Below are positions 1-9,839 of a stretch of DNA of 64,000 bases, one piece after another. Positions within the stretch are counted from its first letter, which is position 1, and each line of letters begins with the position of its first letter. The translations under genes were made by a program, and so were the position numbers. The stretch is from Macrocystis pyrifera (Eukaryota > Sar > Phaeophyceae > Laminariales > Laminariaceae), in assembly GCA_031763025.1 (NCBI GenBank), contig JASSKH010000007.1, positions 14,656,080 to 14,720,079 of the forward strand, written 5' to 3'. The notes below the pieces were generated by a model, which did not search any database, was not told the origin of the DNA, and saw only the letters and a list, made by a program, of their open reading frames with translations.

Positions 1-844
1 TCGTTCATGTACCTGGGGCATGGTATTGATGGATGGTGCTCTAACCAGGTATCAGGTATCATGCGTCCGTCCTTCCGTCCATGCTGACCTCTCTCCTTCC
101 GGTGTTGTACGCACGTACTTTTTGTCTTGTCGTACGTGTGGCACTTGCGGTACGTGTGGTACCGGGTCATCAGTACGGCCATAGTGTACTCCATACTCGT
201 ACAGTAGGTGTAAAATAGCTGATACCGGTACTTGGTTGCGCATGTTGTCCAATCCACAATCTTCATGCATTTGTGCTGTGTGCTGTTTGTTCTTTCTATG
301 CACGTTCATCGAAGACACGCGGCACATCACTCATGGTCCGTACTATAGTATTAATAGATATTAATATTTTTCCTACGTAAAGAATTCTATATTTACGAGT
401 TTTACAAAGTGTATATACCTGATATGTCTATGAAACAGAGAAAACGCGCATCGTAAAATAGCTGAACATCAGCGAGTGAGACGCGAAAGCTATCACATGA
501 GATGTACAAACTGCTGTCTTGCGGTCCTGCTCTGCATATTTTCAATTTTGACGACGGGGGATTGCCGCGGTAGAGCATGCCAACTTATTCGAGAAAACGG
601 TCAACACACACGTGTTGATATCTACATTGGCAAGGTCAAACGTGAAGTGCCACAGACGTAGCCACATGGCGTACATGTGTGCGTAATACTGCTGTACAGA
701 GACAGTAGTTGGCATTGTACGTGTTTCGGGGGAGAAGCTCTACCAATTATGATTTTTTTACACACGGCTAGCCTCCGCACAAGTTTCGGAAATACGAGAG
801 CAGTCCTGTATGACATTACAGTGCAGTAAGTACGGTACAGCAGT
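1..844. other. Non-coding stretch, nothing supported
   Basis: Only short chance reading frames on both strands. There are scattered copies of the TACCAGGTA-like and ATTAATATTAATAG-like words that recur across the window, but no domain, splice-bounded exon or RNA gene could be supported. Confidence 0.5.
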
Positions 845-985
845 ATTTTATAAAAAACTAAGAAGGCACGTCAGCTGTGACATCAACCGATCGATCGATA
901 CTCGATTTTGCAAGCTGCGTAATAACCGTTCGCACGTTTTCCATTTTTTCCCCCGCGATTGACTACTGGCCGCTGACTCCCCTGG
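845..985 (+). repeat. Truncated copy of a mariner-family end
   Basis: About 140 bp, from a TTTTATAAAAAA-like start to the CGCGATTGACTACT-like end, is clearly similar to 14835-14965 and in the same orientation. Shared blocks include GCACGTCAGCTGTGA, TTTGCAAGCTGCGT and CGTTTTCCAT. The copy at 14.8 kb lies inside a mariner element with visible terminal repeats. This copy lacks the terminal TGTTTCGGGACAG, so it is best read as a broken relative. Confidence 0.65.
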
Positions 986-1756
986 ATGCTACCACCAGGG
1001 TGGACAAGACGATAGTACTCACAGGCTCGATTTCCGATTGCTTTCGGCCAGTACCATCTCGTGCATTGAAACAGCAGTTTGCACATGAGGGCCGGGGTAC
1101 ACAAGACAATTGTTTGTAGCAGTTCACACGTGACAGGCACGCAAGACACTGGAAAATTTGTTGGTATTCCCTGTAAATGTTGCAGCAGGTCTTGACGTAC
1201 AAGTACTTGTTTGGTGAATCTCAATATCGTACATGTTCTTGGCCTCTTCTGCTCTTGATATATGAAAACACAGTATGTACACACCTGTAAAATTGGAGAG
1301 GCTGTGATCCAACAGCGCAGGAGGACATATTCGTGTTAATAATAACGGCACAAGTCATGCCGCGTCCGATGCCAGGCAACACTTTCTGGAAGTACCGTGC
1401 TACTCGTACAGCAGTACTGCTGTGGTGGGAAAACATGGCAAACATAAATGACAAATGACGACTACAGCGTCCGTCACACAAACACCTAGCAGCTCGGTCT
1501 GCTCTGCTGTATACCTGCTCAAGTCGGGCCGGCGCATTTAGCGTCGCAACTGAGCTATTACTTGATGGCATGCGTGCTGCATGACAACGTTCGCACGCCT
1601 GTTGTTACGGCTGCATGACACTATTAATAGACGCTTGGCAAGATCTTCCGTGCTTGTCAGGTTTTGATTCATTGGGTATACCTTTTTGTACCTTTACCAG
1701 GGTCCCAAAAGGACAGGAGCGGTAACGAGGCAGCTTGTGCTTGCAATATTATAGCC
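986..1756. other. Non-coding stretch, nothing supported
   Basis: No exon-like segment with domain similarity was found. Overlapping short frames on both strands look like chance openings. Confidence 0.4.
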
Positions 1757-1926
1757 TTCCTGCGTTCTATGTCAACGAGCCAAATGAGGCTCTAATACCT
1801 TTTACTGCTGTACCGGCTATGTTCGAAGAAAGTGAGGAAAAGCAAGAACAAAAAGGCAATGAAAGTGGTAAGCCTGTTCCGTCTGGAGCCCAAAAAAAGG
1901 TACAGACGAAGTATGATCCTAGCTGA
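1757..1926 (+). CDS. Candidate terminal exon, unknown protein
   Basis: A frame following an ATTATAG acceptor-like site reads through 56 codons to a TGA, with a protein-like start (LPAFYVNEPNEALIPF) and then a Glu/Lys/Gln-rich tail. A GTAAGC donor-like site occurs inside it at 1868, so it could instead be an internal exon. No family is recognised and no partner exon was identified. Support is composition and splice-like borders only. Confidence 0.25.
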
Positions 1927-3073
1927 GACCAAGTAGAAGACAGACGCTTGCCACCAGAACTACAGTATGCTTACGTATAAACATCCTGCTTCCGCTTGGC
2001 ACCCTGATTCCACGCCAACCTCATCCCACGCGGGGTTGAATCCGCCAAGCCGACCCTGGATATCCCTCAGAAAAATCAACACAAATTGCAGGCGGGAGAT
2101 TCAAACACGTCCCTGGTATGATATAATATGATACGCCCATCACGGCCAACTAACTTCAGGCGGCTTACGTGGAACAAGCTACCAGGTACCTATTTTATTA
2201 TACGAGTTTGCGCAAGCCCGTCCGCTTCTTCTGCAGACGTTGGGTTGGTCGACATCGCCCATGCACATATGTCGCAATCAATGATGTTAACAAATGGACC
2301 TTACATTTACCAATCCGCCGGAGGATAAAAGAAGTAAAAATAAATAAATGGGCAAAAACGGACACACATCCGACGAACCAACAGCCGAACAAACAAACTA
2401 AACTGACTGCATACAGGTATTATATTGCACAAAGAGTACGTCAGGCCGCGAGGCGGACTTTGTGGTCCCCTTCCCCTATTTGTTATTTTTTCTTGGCAAT
2501 ATAAAATATATTTTACTACTGTACAGTAGGTGCCTGGTAGTACAGTGGGCTTATTCTCCCCCCACCCCCGCTATCGGTGCTGCCTGCGTTTTCATCAGCA
2601 CATCACTACAGCAGTACAGTAGTATGATTTTCTCCGTCGTATTTATCCTGTAATATAGACGTGCTTGCCTGCGTTCGCTGGAACATGAAAACAAGAAGAC
2701 ATTACCAGACAGACACCTTACTGGTGCTCGCAAGACGAAACGTGAAAGGTGAAGGTATACCACAACCGCCCACGATCGCAGACATTCATTCGTTGATTCG
2801 TGGCAGTGTTTTCGTTCCGGTGCTGGTTTTTCATCAATACAACGGCAGCAGGACAGCTGCAGAATTCCCGCCTATAATACGTACGAGGCACACTATCGAG
2901 ACATGAACAAGAAAACAAAACAAAAAACGCGTCAGACACTCTGCTGCTGCTGCTGCTATTGCTCGCGACACGAACCGCGAGGCTCGCCACAGTGGCAGTA
3001 CCATGGTACGAGAACATACCATACCATACCATATCATACGTATTCAATACAAGGTCGCACCTGGCACTGTATG
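1927..3073. other. Non-coding stretch with short repeats
   Basis: Holds a (CTG)n-like run near 2940-2957. A TTACCAATCCGCCGGAG-type word at 2306-2325 recurs at 42468-42485, which suggests another dispersed repeat. No gene supported. Confidence 0.4.
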
Positions 3074-4241
3074 CGACGTAAAAGCCACCCCGGGGCGGGG
3101 ATGGGTACTTCGCGTTTTGCTTTTCATCACCCGGGATGGTTTCCTGTGGTGGAGTGCTGCTATCTAACGTGCCCCGGTGATAATGGACATGTTTATTATA
3201 AGTTTTGCAACGTTTTTCATCGGGGGGTGATTTGTATAATTAGTGGGGGATAATAAGGGCAGGGCGTGACAGGAGTACAACGGATAATATTTGGCACACG
3301 TGGAACATCCACCCCGGCCGCAGGGGGGTGATAACAAGGCGGGGGCTGGCGCTGCTGCTGCCGGAGGGCTTGGTGGTACTACGGAATTGCTTACTGGTAT
3401 GACGTAAGATACCACCCTTCTCTTAGATATCATACCAACCCACCACAGGAAACGGGCCTATACGCCTTCCGAGCAACATGAACGAATAACACCCTCGGGG
3501 CGCCCCACACCAAAGCACTGCCTGTAGTACCGATGTCTTTCGGCAGCGCACATCAGGGACAACGACAACATCGAACAGGCGCAGAGCCCTTCCGCGCAAC
3601 AGGCGGCCCTTCAACGTGGGAAGAACGCACCTGTGACCCCGGAAAAAGCCAGCTGCCCCGAAACGGTCTGCTGGCGCGTCTCTAGCCACGAGCAGGACCA
3701 CGATCGCTTCGTTTTTCGTCCATTCGCAAACCACACCTGCTGCACCTGCGCCTCAAGCTCCGGTAGCAGCGCTAGACGAGCCAGCCACGGCAGCGCGTGC
3801 CATGCCAGGCACAGCTCGTCGCATCTCAAGCCCCGGCATCACCAGCGCCAGGACCCCCGGCACCAGTACGTAGCACCAAGCCCTTCGGCAGCAACAACGC
3901 CAGCCCCCCCCGTGTTACCACCCCCCTGCGGTCGTGGCGCGTGTGCCACGTGTGCCAAACTATACCAATTTTTCTCCCATCATGCCCGGGCCCGGTATGC
4001 CACCTGCCCCAAATGTTACCCACTGTACTCGTATCACCCCCTCGCCGTAATCACCGTCCAATACAATGCAATGCAATAGAGAAATCATCCCCCGGTGGTG
4101 AACGTTGCGAAAATCGAATCAAACATGTCCCTTATCACCGGGATACTTTGGATACCACCCCACCACAGGAAACCACCCCGGATTGATGAAAAAATTAAAA
4201 CTCGATTTAGCTACAGTATATCCCCGAGGTGGTTTATTACG
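3074..4241. mobile_element. Foldback element with ~350-bp inverted arms
   Basis: The left arm (about 3074-3420) and right arm (about 3858-4241) are imperfect reverse complements along nearly their whole length, separated by about 440 bp. Matching blocks include the outer CGTAAAAGCCACC / GGTGGTTTATTACG ends, GGTTTCCTGTGGTGG, CCCCGGTGATAA, TTTGGCACACGTG and CCGCAGGGGGGTG. No transposase is visible. Both arms can be read as a Pro/Ala-rich peptide with a CGRGxCxTCAK-like Cys motif, but no clean coding frame spans the element. Long arms with a short core fit a foldback or long-TIR MITE. No clear target duplication was seen. Confidence 0.75.
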
Positions 4242-4929
4242 CCAGATACGGTATTACTGTAGTAGCTTCGTACCTGGGTCTTACCTGATACGATAATACT
4301 GCTGTGGTAGTTTAATACCTGGTCGTACTTGGTACGTATTAGTATGTTGAACACCTGGTCGTACCTGGTTGTACGAATGAGTATATTATTGATGCATTGA
4401 TATACCTGGTATTAATAGTACACACGAGTAATCGTGTTAATATTAATAGTGCGTTACCTCCAAAAATGACAGGTTGTTCATGACCTTTGCCACGAACGCC
4501 CGGATGCCTGATGCCTGATGTCCGTATCTGTTCGGCCTTCTTCGATACTACTGCCTCTAGGGTAGTTAGTGTACCGTGGGTAAGGAACCGTTCATGTTCA
4601 TATTTGTTCTTGATCCATTCCTGTATTTCCGGACAGAGTGGTACGGTACAGTATTTTTACTCGGTCGTTTTCTCACGTGAGACAACAGTGATGCGTTCGC
4701 ATCTGAACGCTAGACGTGACTCGCTTTCCGCTGCATCAAGGCCCGATCACAGATGGTCTTCGCTGCGGCGATGACACCGGGTGTGATGGCAATGCTCGGC
4801 GTGCGGCCGCGTTGATGTCTAGCTACAGTAGCAAGCACCGTTTGCCCGATACAATGAAGACTGGACGTCCTTTTTTTTATCTCGGGTTTTTTTTTGTCGA
4901 ATTCCCCATCAACAATTGACTCATCAAAA
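4242..4929. other. Non-coding stretch
   Basis: Contains several CCTGGTCGTACCTGGT-like and TATTAATAGT-like words at 4250-4450, then T-rich sequence at 4865-4900. Nothing coding supported. Confidence 0.4.
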
Positions 4930-5042
4930 GAGGGTCAACTCCTCGAGCAGATTTATTGCCAGCTACTTGTCGGATTCAATCGCGGGTTGCATTGCAAAGT
5001 CCTGGCGGAGGCGCTGACACGTATAGATTTTATAGTACTCTC
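4930..5042 (+). CDS. Candidate internal exon, unknown protein
   Basis: After a T-rich tract (4870-4900) an open segment of about 37 codons ends exactly at TCAG|GTAATA, a good donor. Its peptide (LLEQIYCQLLVGFNRGL and onward) looks protein-like. It would end in phase 1, whereas the first recognised nucleotidyltransferase exon at 6021 needs a phase-2 partner, so a direct join to that gene is not supported. It may be an unrelated gene or chance. Confidence 0.25.
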
Positions 5043-6020
5043 AGGTAATAATAGTTCTTCGCTAGAGAGAAAGATACTAATACAACCTGAAAAATCGAGT
5101 TTTCCCGCATATTTCCCCGAAAATAGACGGAAAAAAAAATCTGCAGATCAAAACACAACCAATCACGGACGGATGTGTGTGTCAAACGCTATCATCCAAT
5201 TCGTTTCCTGTGTAGAGAAATCAGCTATTAATATTCGGTGCTACACGTGAATGTACTCTAAAACCAACTAATTAGGGTGGTGGCAGACTGTTTTCACAAT
5301 TTGCTGTTCCGATTTTTTTGAACGGATTCTCGATTAGGCTGGACATTTTTTTACGTCTAAAACGAATCCATTCCCATGTCTAAATGTGATGCTTTTATCC
5401 GACGTGAACACCGAAGACCTGCGTGAAGCATAAATCCAACCATGGCTTTTCGTTGGTTGTCTAGTCTCAAAATGGATACAAAATACGGATCATGTAATAA
5501 GGACCGCAAGGTTTGCCCTTCGGGATTGTGGCGTTACTTAAACCTTGAAATCACCGGGGGGGGGGGTGTCGCAAGCTGAAAACGGAGAAGACAACTCAAC
5601 AGGCGTTCGTTCCTCGTACCCAGCTACTCGTATATACGTAGCCACCGGGCAGAACGAAGGACATAAAAAAAGCTCTTGAAAGCTAAGCTAAAGAGGAACA
5701 GAAGAACAAAAGAAGTACGCCACCGGGCAAGTAACACCGACCAGCCCAAACGAGCTTGTAGTCAGTTCTATACATAAATGTGCATACGTTATCGTTACTG
5801 CTATGGCAGAAGGCGTGCAGATGGTTTCTGTCTGGCGGCGGCACGGTTGTTGCTGTCGCGGGGCTCACCACCATCGAGACTAAGACTATGGCTAAGCTCC
5901 GGTACTTATTTACTCATTACGAAACTGTGCCACCTATTTACGCGCAATGGAAAGGGCTAACGGTGTTGTACATGCCCTTTCTGTCCGTCGTCGTGTCCGT
6001 ATTGCCTTTTTTTGCCTCAG
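5043..6020. other. Probable intron or upstream region of the nucleotidyltransferase gene
   Basis: No exon recognised. It includes a run of about ten G at 5554-5563. The 3' end (6003-6020) is a strong polypyrimidine tract ending in CAG directly before the first nucleotidyltransferase exon, so at least its last part is intronic and earlier exons of that gene must lie upstream. Confidence 0.45.
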
Positions 6021-9000
6021 CGCCGTGTTCGACTATGTCCAAGATATAGTTCAAAAGGAATTGCCGAGCTGCAAGATCTTCCCCGTTGGATCGTTCCCTC
6101 TCAAGACCTACTTGCCGTGCGCGGACGTGGATATGGTCATGTTCATCCCGCCAACGCCTCCGTCGGACATGCGCGACGGCTCGCCGGGAGAGGGAGAGCT
6201 TGGGGCAGGGAGCCAAAGGGACGAGGGGGTGAGGACTCGTGAGTTAGGGGTAGCGACGAGCGACCACCGTGGCGGGGGGGTGGGCAGAGGCGACACGAAC
6301 GCCTGCCTTAGTCTCCGTCAACAAGGCGCTGTGCATGGTGGCCGCACAGACGGGCTGCAGGCGAGGGTCTACCCCTCAGAGAACCGAGGCTGGCCGCATG
6401 CTGACGAAAATGTCAAGCCCGAAATCCGCAACGTGTCGTTCATCAACGCCCGGACGCCGATCGTAACGATGGTCGTCGGAAATGTTGTGGTCGATGTCAC
6501 GGATAATCAGGGCGGGAGCGTGGCAGCGTCGGCACTGCTCGAGGAAGCCGACATGCTCATTCAGCAGAACCACCTCTTTAAGCGGAGCTTGCTGCTCCTC
6601 AAGGCGTGGGCATGGTGCGAAACGCCTCGACTCGTGGGGAAGCGAGTGCTCGGGGCGCAAAAGGGGGGGCTGACGAGCTACGGGCTCTCCGTCATGGTTT
6701 TACACCTTTTCTCCTTGAGGTCGTCCGCGGACGATCTATTGCATCCGGTGGACGTGTTTATTCGCTTCTTTGAGGTGTATTCGGAGTTCGACTGGACGCG
6801 GCATTGCCTAACGCTCGACGGACCGGTGGCTTTCGATGAAATTCGCGAGTACCGCCCATCCGACAGTGCTCAAAGCGAGGATAGCGCACGGTCTCGACTC
6901 CAACCCCTGGTGCACAAGGTCCTGGCGCACTTGTCTCCAGGCCTCGATACGGAAAAGACGGTGCGAGTCCGCGGGCGACCAACCGAAAGGTTCGGACGTA
7001 AGTCCGACAGTCAGGACGGAGCCCCGCATCCTGTGCCCGCAGCTTCGGAGGCAACAGGGATACCAGCCATCGCGCACTTCCCCGTTCGAGACTGCAACAT
7101 TCAAGACCCTCTGAACGCGCTCAACAACCTTGGGCATTCCGTGACGAAGAGCAGCTTTAAGGCGCTCGAGAACGCGCTACAGCAGGGCCGCCAGCAGCTA
7201 CAGACCTTTCGGCTCCTGCCCGCTTCTCCGGAAACGTTCTCGCCGCACAGCGACGCCGCCCGCAGAAGACCCCGCGAGTCGGAGGGTGTGGCGGAGGTTG
7301 TGCGGTTGAAAGAGGTACGCGCCGGGGGGGGGGGGGGGCAACGAAACCGTGGATGGAGGTTTGGAAGGGTCGTCCTCGCCGGTAGATTATAGAGTCAGGA
7401 GTTCGGGGGGTAAGCTGGACCAGCAGCCTCAAGCGGCTGCCCCTCAACTGCCCGCGCCCCAGCTGGCTTCGCCCCAAGTGGAGCAAATCAACTCTTCCCC
7501 CCCTGTGCCCAACCACGTCGTTCCGCCGATGCAGTTCGTTAGGATTCCGCCGATGCAGGCCGCGTACCCAGGCGTTATGTTCGGCCACCCCCGACCCGTG
7601 TTGCTGCGCGACGCCCACCAGCCCCACCAGTCTGCGCCCACGAGAGAAGGGCAGCAGGTCCTCCTCGCTTTTCCGCAGCCTTTTTTGCAACGTGCCGCTC
7701 CTCAACGGTATCCGTTCATGCAGCCGCAGCAGCAGCAGCAGCAGCAATCGTCGTACGTAATACCGCAGGGAAGTTCGGGAGGGATGCTTCGGCCGAATTC
7801 TACGGTGCTGGTGCCTGCGGCGCCAGTACACCCAGAGTTTTTGCGGCAGTGGAATATGCAGAGGGCGGCGCAGGGAGGGTTCCAGCCCGAGCCTCAACTT
7901 GTGCCTGACCAGCGCAATTTTAGCAGGATAGATGTGATACCGCAGGAGCGCGGGGACCAGGTGGCGGTACGGCCATGGACCCATGTTAACGGGATGGAGG
8001 TCGAGGCCAGAGCAGGTTCAGCACATCGACAGGAAGAGGGCCACGAGCAACGGAGCGTGAACCAGGGGATGCGCCAAAATGTCGTGGTTGAGGAGACTAG
8101 AGAGCCCAGTGGGGGCGCAGGTGTAGGCGGATGTGCTAACGGGGGCGGAGGGGCAGCCGCAACCGCTGGTTCAGGTGCGGGTTCAGGCTCGCGAGGCGCC
8201 GTGGAGAACGGAAACTGCCGGGCCGGGCGAAGAAAGCGCACCGAGGAAGGTCACCCCCCCGCGAACAGGAGATGAAGGATTCTATTCTGCCGTGGGATTT
8301 GTTGGCCTTCGTTAACTCTTCCCCCACGTCCTCCACAGCCTCCATGTCCGACTATGCCGAGGAGGGCAGTAAGGACGACCAAGATTGCCACTTGCTGTAC
8401 GAGAGTGGTGTCGATGATGAGACGCGCGGCGTACCGGCGAAGGAAGAAGAGGTCTGCAAGTCGGGGCACGGCGGTTCCGCGAACGGAGACTCGACGACGG
8501 GGGACAGGCGACAACCAAAACGAGCTGGGGGAGCGGGGGCGGGCGTGAAAAGGGCCAGGAAGGCGTCGACGTCTGGCAGAAGCTATACGAACCGCCCGAC
8601 GAGCGGTAACCTCTGGGGGAATTGGTTCTTGAGGGAGTTTTTCGCGGACAGCTGCCAGCTCTACGCATCCGGAGATGGCTTCCGCGAGGACCTCCTCGAC
8701 CACCCGTGCCAACGAAGCAGCAAACTCCAGGAAGGCGGCTCTGCCTCACCCAGCCCGTCCGACTCCCGAGATATGTTGGAGGGTGCGTCGAGAGAGATGT
8801 GGGGTGCCTTGGAAAGTGTTGGTGAGATGATGCGTGGAGCTGACTCGCAAGCAACGGCGGACAAGGTGGACAGGACGGAACCTGGCACGGGCAACGTTGG
8901 CGCGGCGGCGGCAACCAACAGCGACCAAGTGGGTGAACTGGAGCAAGGGACTGGGAGCAGTAGGAACGGTGGGGATGGGAGGTCCTGTGTCGGGAGCGAG

Positions 9001-9174
9001 GCCGGACTCCAGACGCGACTGGCTCAAGTTCGACTGGCGGATGTTGCCTTCCCTGCTGTCGCTCGGGGGGGAGTGGGGGGGGGGCAGGGGCAAGGCCAAA
9101 GCATAACGCTGGCGAGGTGGGCAACGGCGAACGCTCGCAGCCCAGGACCGGGGATGTGGATGCACGGCCACTAA
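6021..9174 (+). CDS. Nucleotidyltransferase, plant-type PAP/OAS1 family
   Basis: Likely non-canonical poly(A)/nucleotidyl transferase. The first recognised exon follows a CTTTTTTTGCCTCAG acceptor. It carries VGSFPLKTYLPCADVDMVMF, which is the GS-x10-DxD active-site signature, then a third Asp in NVVVDVTDNQGG. HLFKRSLLLLKAWAW, GGLTSYGLSVMVLHLF, FDWTRHCLTLDGPV and DPLNALNNLGHSV follow, all in the order seen in plant PAP/OAS1 substrate-binding proteins. A long Gly/Arg-rich insert separates the second and third Asp. The frame changes twice. The first change fits an intron of about 109 bp (donor GAG|GTACGC at 7315, acceptor near 7423) that holds a run of 15 G. The second fits an acceptor at 8268 after a C run, with an unclear donor. 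The C-terminal part is low complexity (Gln/Pro, then Gly/Ser). The last frame stops at 9174, but a donor AAG|GTGGAC at 8866 would instead splice to the exon at 9840. The N-terminal exon and start codon were not found. Confidence 0.82.
7324..7338 (+). repeat. Run of 15 G at a frame change
   Basis: A 15-base G run sits where the nucleotidyltransferase reading frame changes. It is either within a short intron (7315-7423) or a site of length error. Confidence 0.8.
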
Positions 9175-9564
9175 TAGTGAGGGTGAGCGAGCATGTTTTT
9201 CGTTGTTGTTTTTTCGTTTTCGTCGCGGCCCGCGTTAGCGAGCTGGCGCCACCTGCGCATTGTCTACACCTTTTACCACCGCAAGACTCACCCGGCTCTA
9301 ATTCTAGGCAGTTTGGTCCCCAAAGCGTGGTTGCTGTTCAGAAGGGTTGTCACACCCCTTAGCGTGTATTTCGAGCGAACGACCATGTTCCAGGACCTCT
9401 TATCATGGTATGGTGTGTTGTTCAATTAGGTTGTGTGTTGTATATCTCTGGTTTGGTGTACTCTGACCCTAAAGGGTGTGTCTGCTGTGTGATTACTGAA
9501 ACACTTGTTGGAGGAGATCCGATGTTCGAACACACGTTGGTCGGGCGCTGGCTGAATGATCGAA

Positions 9565-9598
9565 CGAGCCCCTCTTCGCTTCGAGCCCCTCTTCGCTT
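9565..9598 (+). repeat. Perfect 17-bp tandem duplication
   Basis: The unit CGAGCCCCTCTTCGCTT occurs twice head to tail without change. Confidence 0.9.
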
Positions 9599-9700
9599 CG
9601 CGTCGGTGTCAACTCGAGTATTTTCTGTCCGTGCGCAGCTAACTGTTTTGTTTTCGCCGCTTGACGATTGTGGTCCGTTGGTTTTTCCACGAGAGCATGA

Positions 9701-9748
9701 CGCGCATCGCACCACCAGTGACGTCGCGCATCGCACCACCAGTGACGT
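9701..9748 (+). repeat. Perfect 24-bp tandem duplication with TGACGT cores
   Basis: A 24-bp unit (9701-9724 and 9725-9748) is repeated exactly. Each copy carries TGACGTC; the second reads TGACGTCA, the classic palindromic bZIP/CRE-like core. The array lies about 90 bp before the first exon of the Ig-domain gene. A regulatory role is possible, but intron location is equally possible. Confidence 0.85.
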
Positions 9749-9839
9749 CAAAGGCTCTATCTAACCAAAGGCTGATGGTTCTGAGCTTTCCACGCTACCC
9801 ACCCATTGCCAACCACCTCCCTTGTTTTCCTTACGACAG

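Larger units (their letters stand above)
9175..9839. other. Spacer or intron between nucleotidyltransferase and Ig exons
   Basis: An open frame at 9193-9429 with hydrophobic and basic content (HLRIVYTFYHRKTHPALIL and onward) is not recognised. The 3' end is a pyrimidine-rich acceptor (CTTGTTTTCCTTACGACAG). Contains two perfect tandem duplications listed separately. Confidence 0.4.

Noticed and set aside
883..1284. 133-codon minus-strand frame
   Set aside because: It overlaps the mariner-end repeat, is Cys-rich without pattern, and has no splice or domain support.
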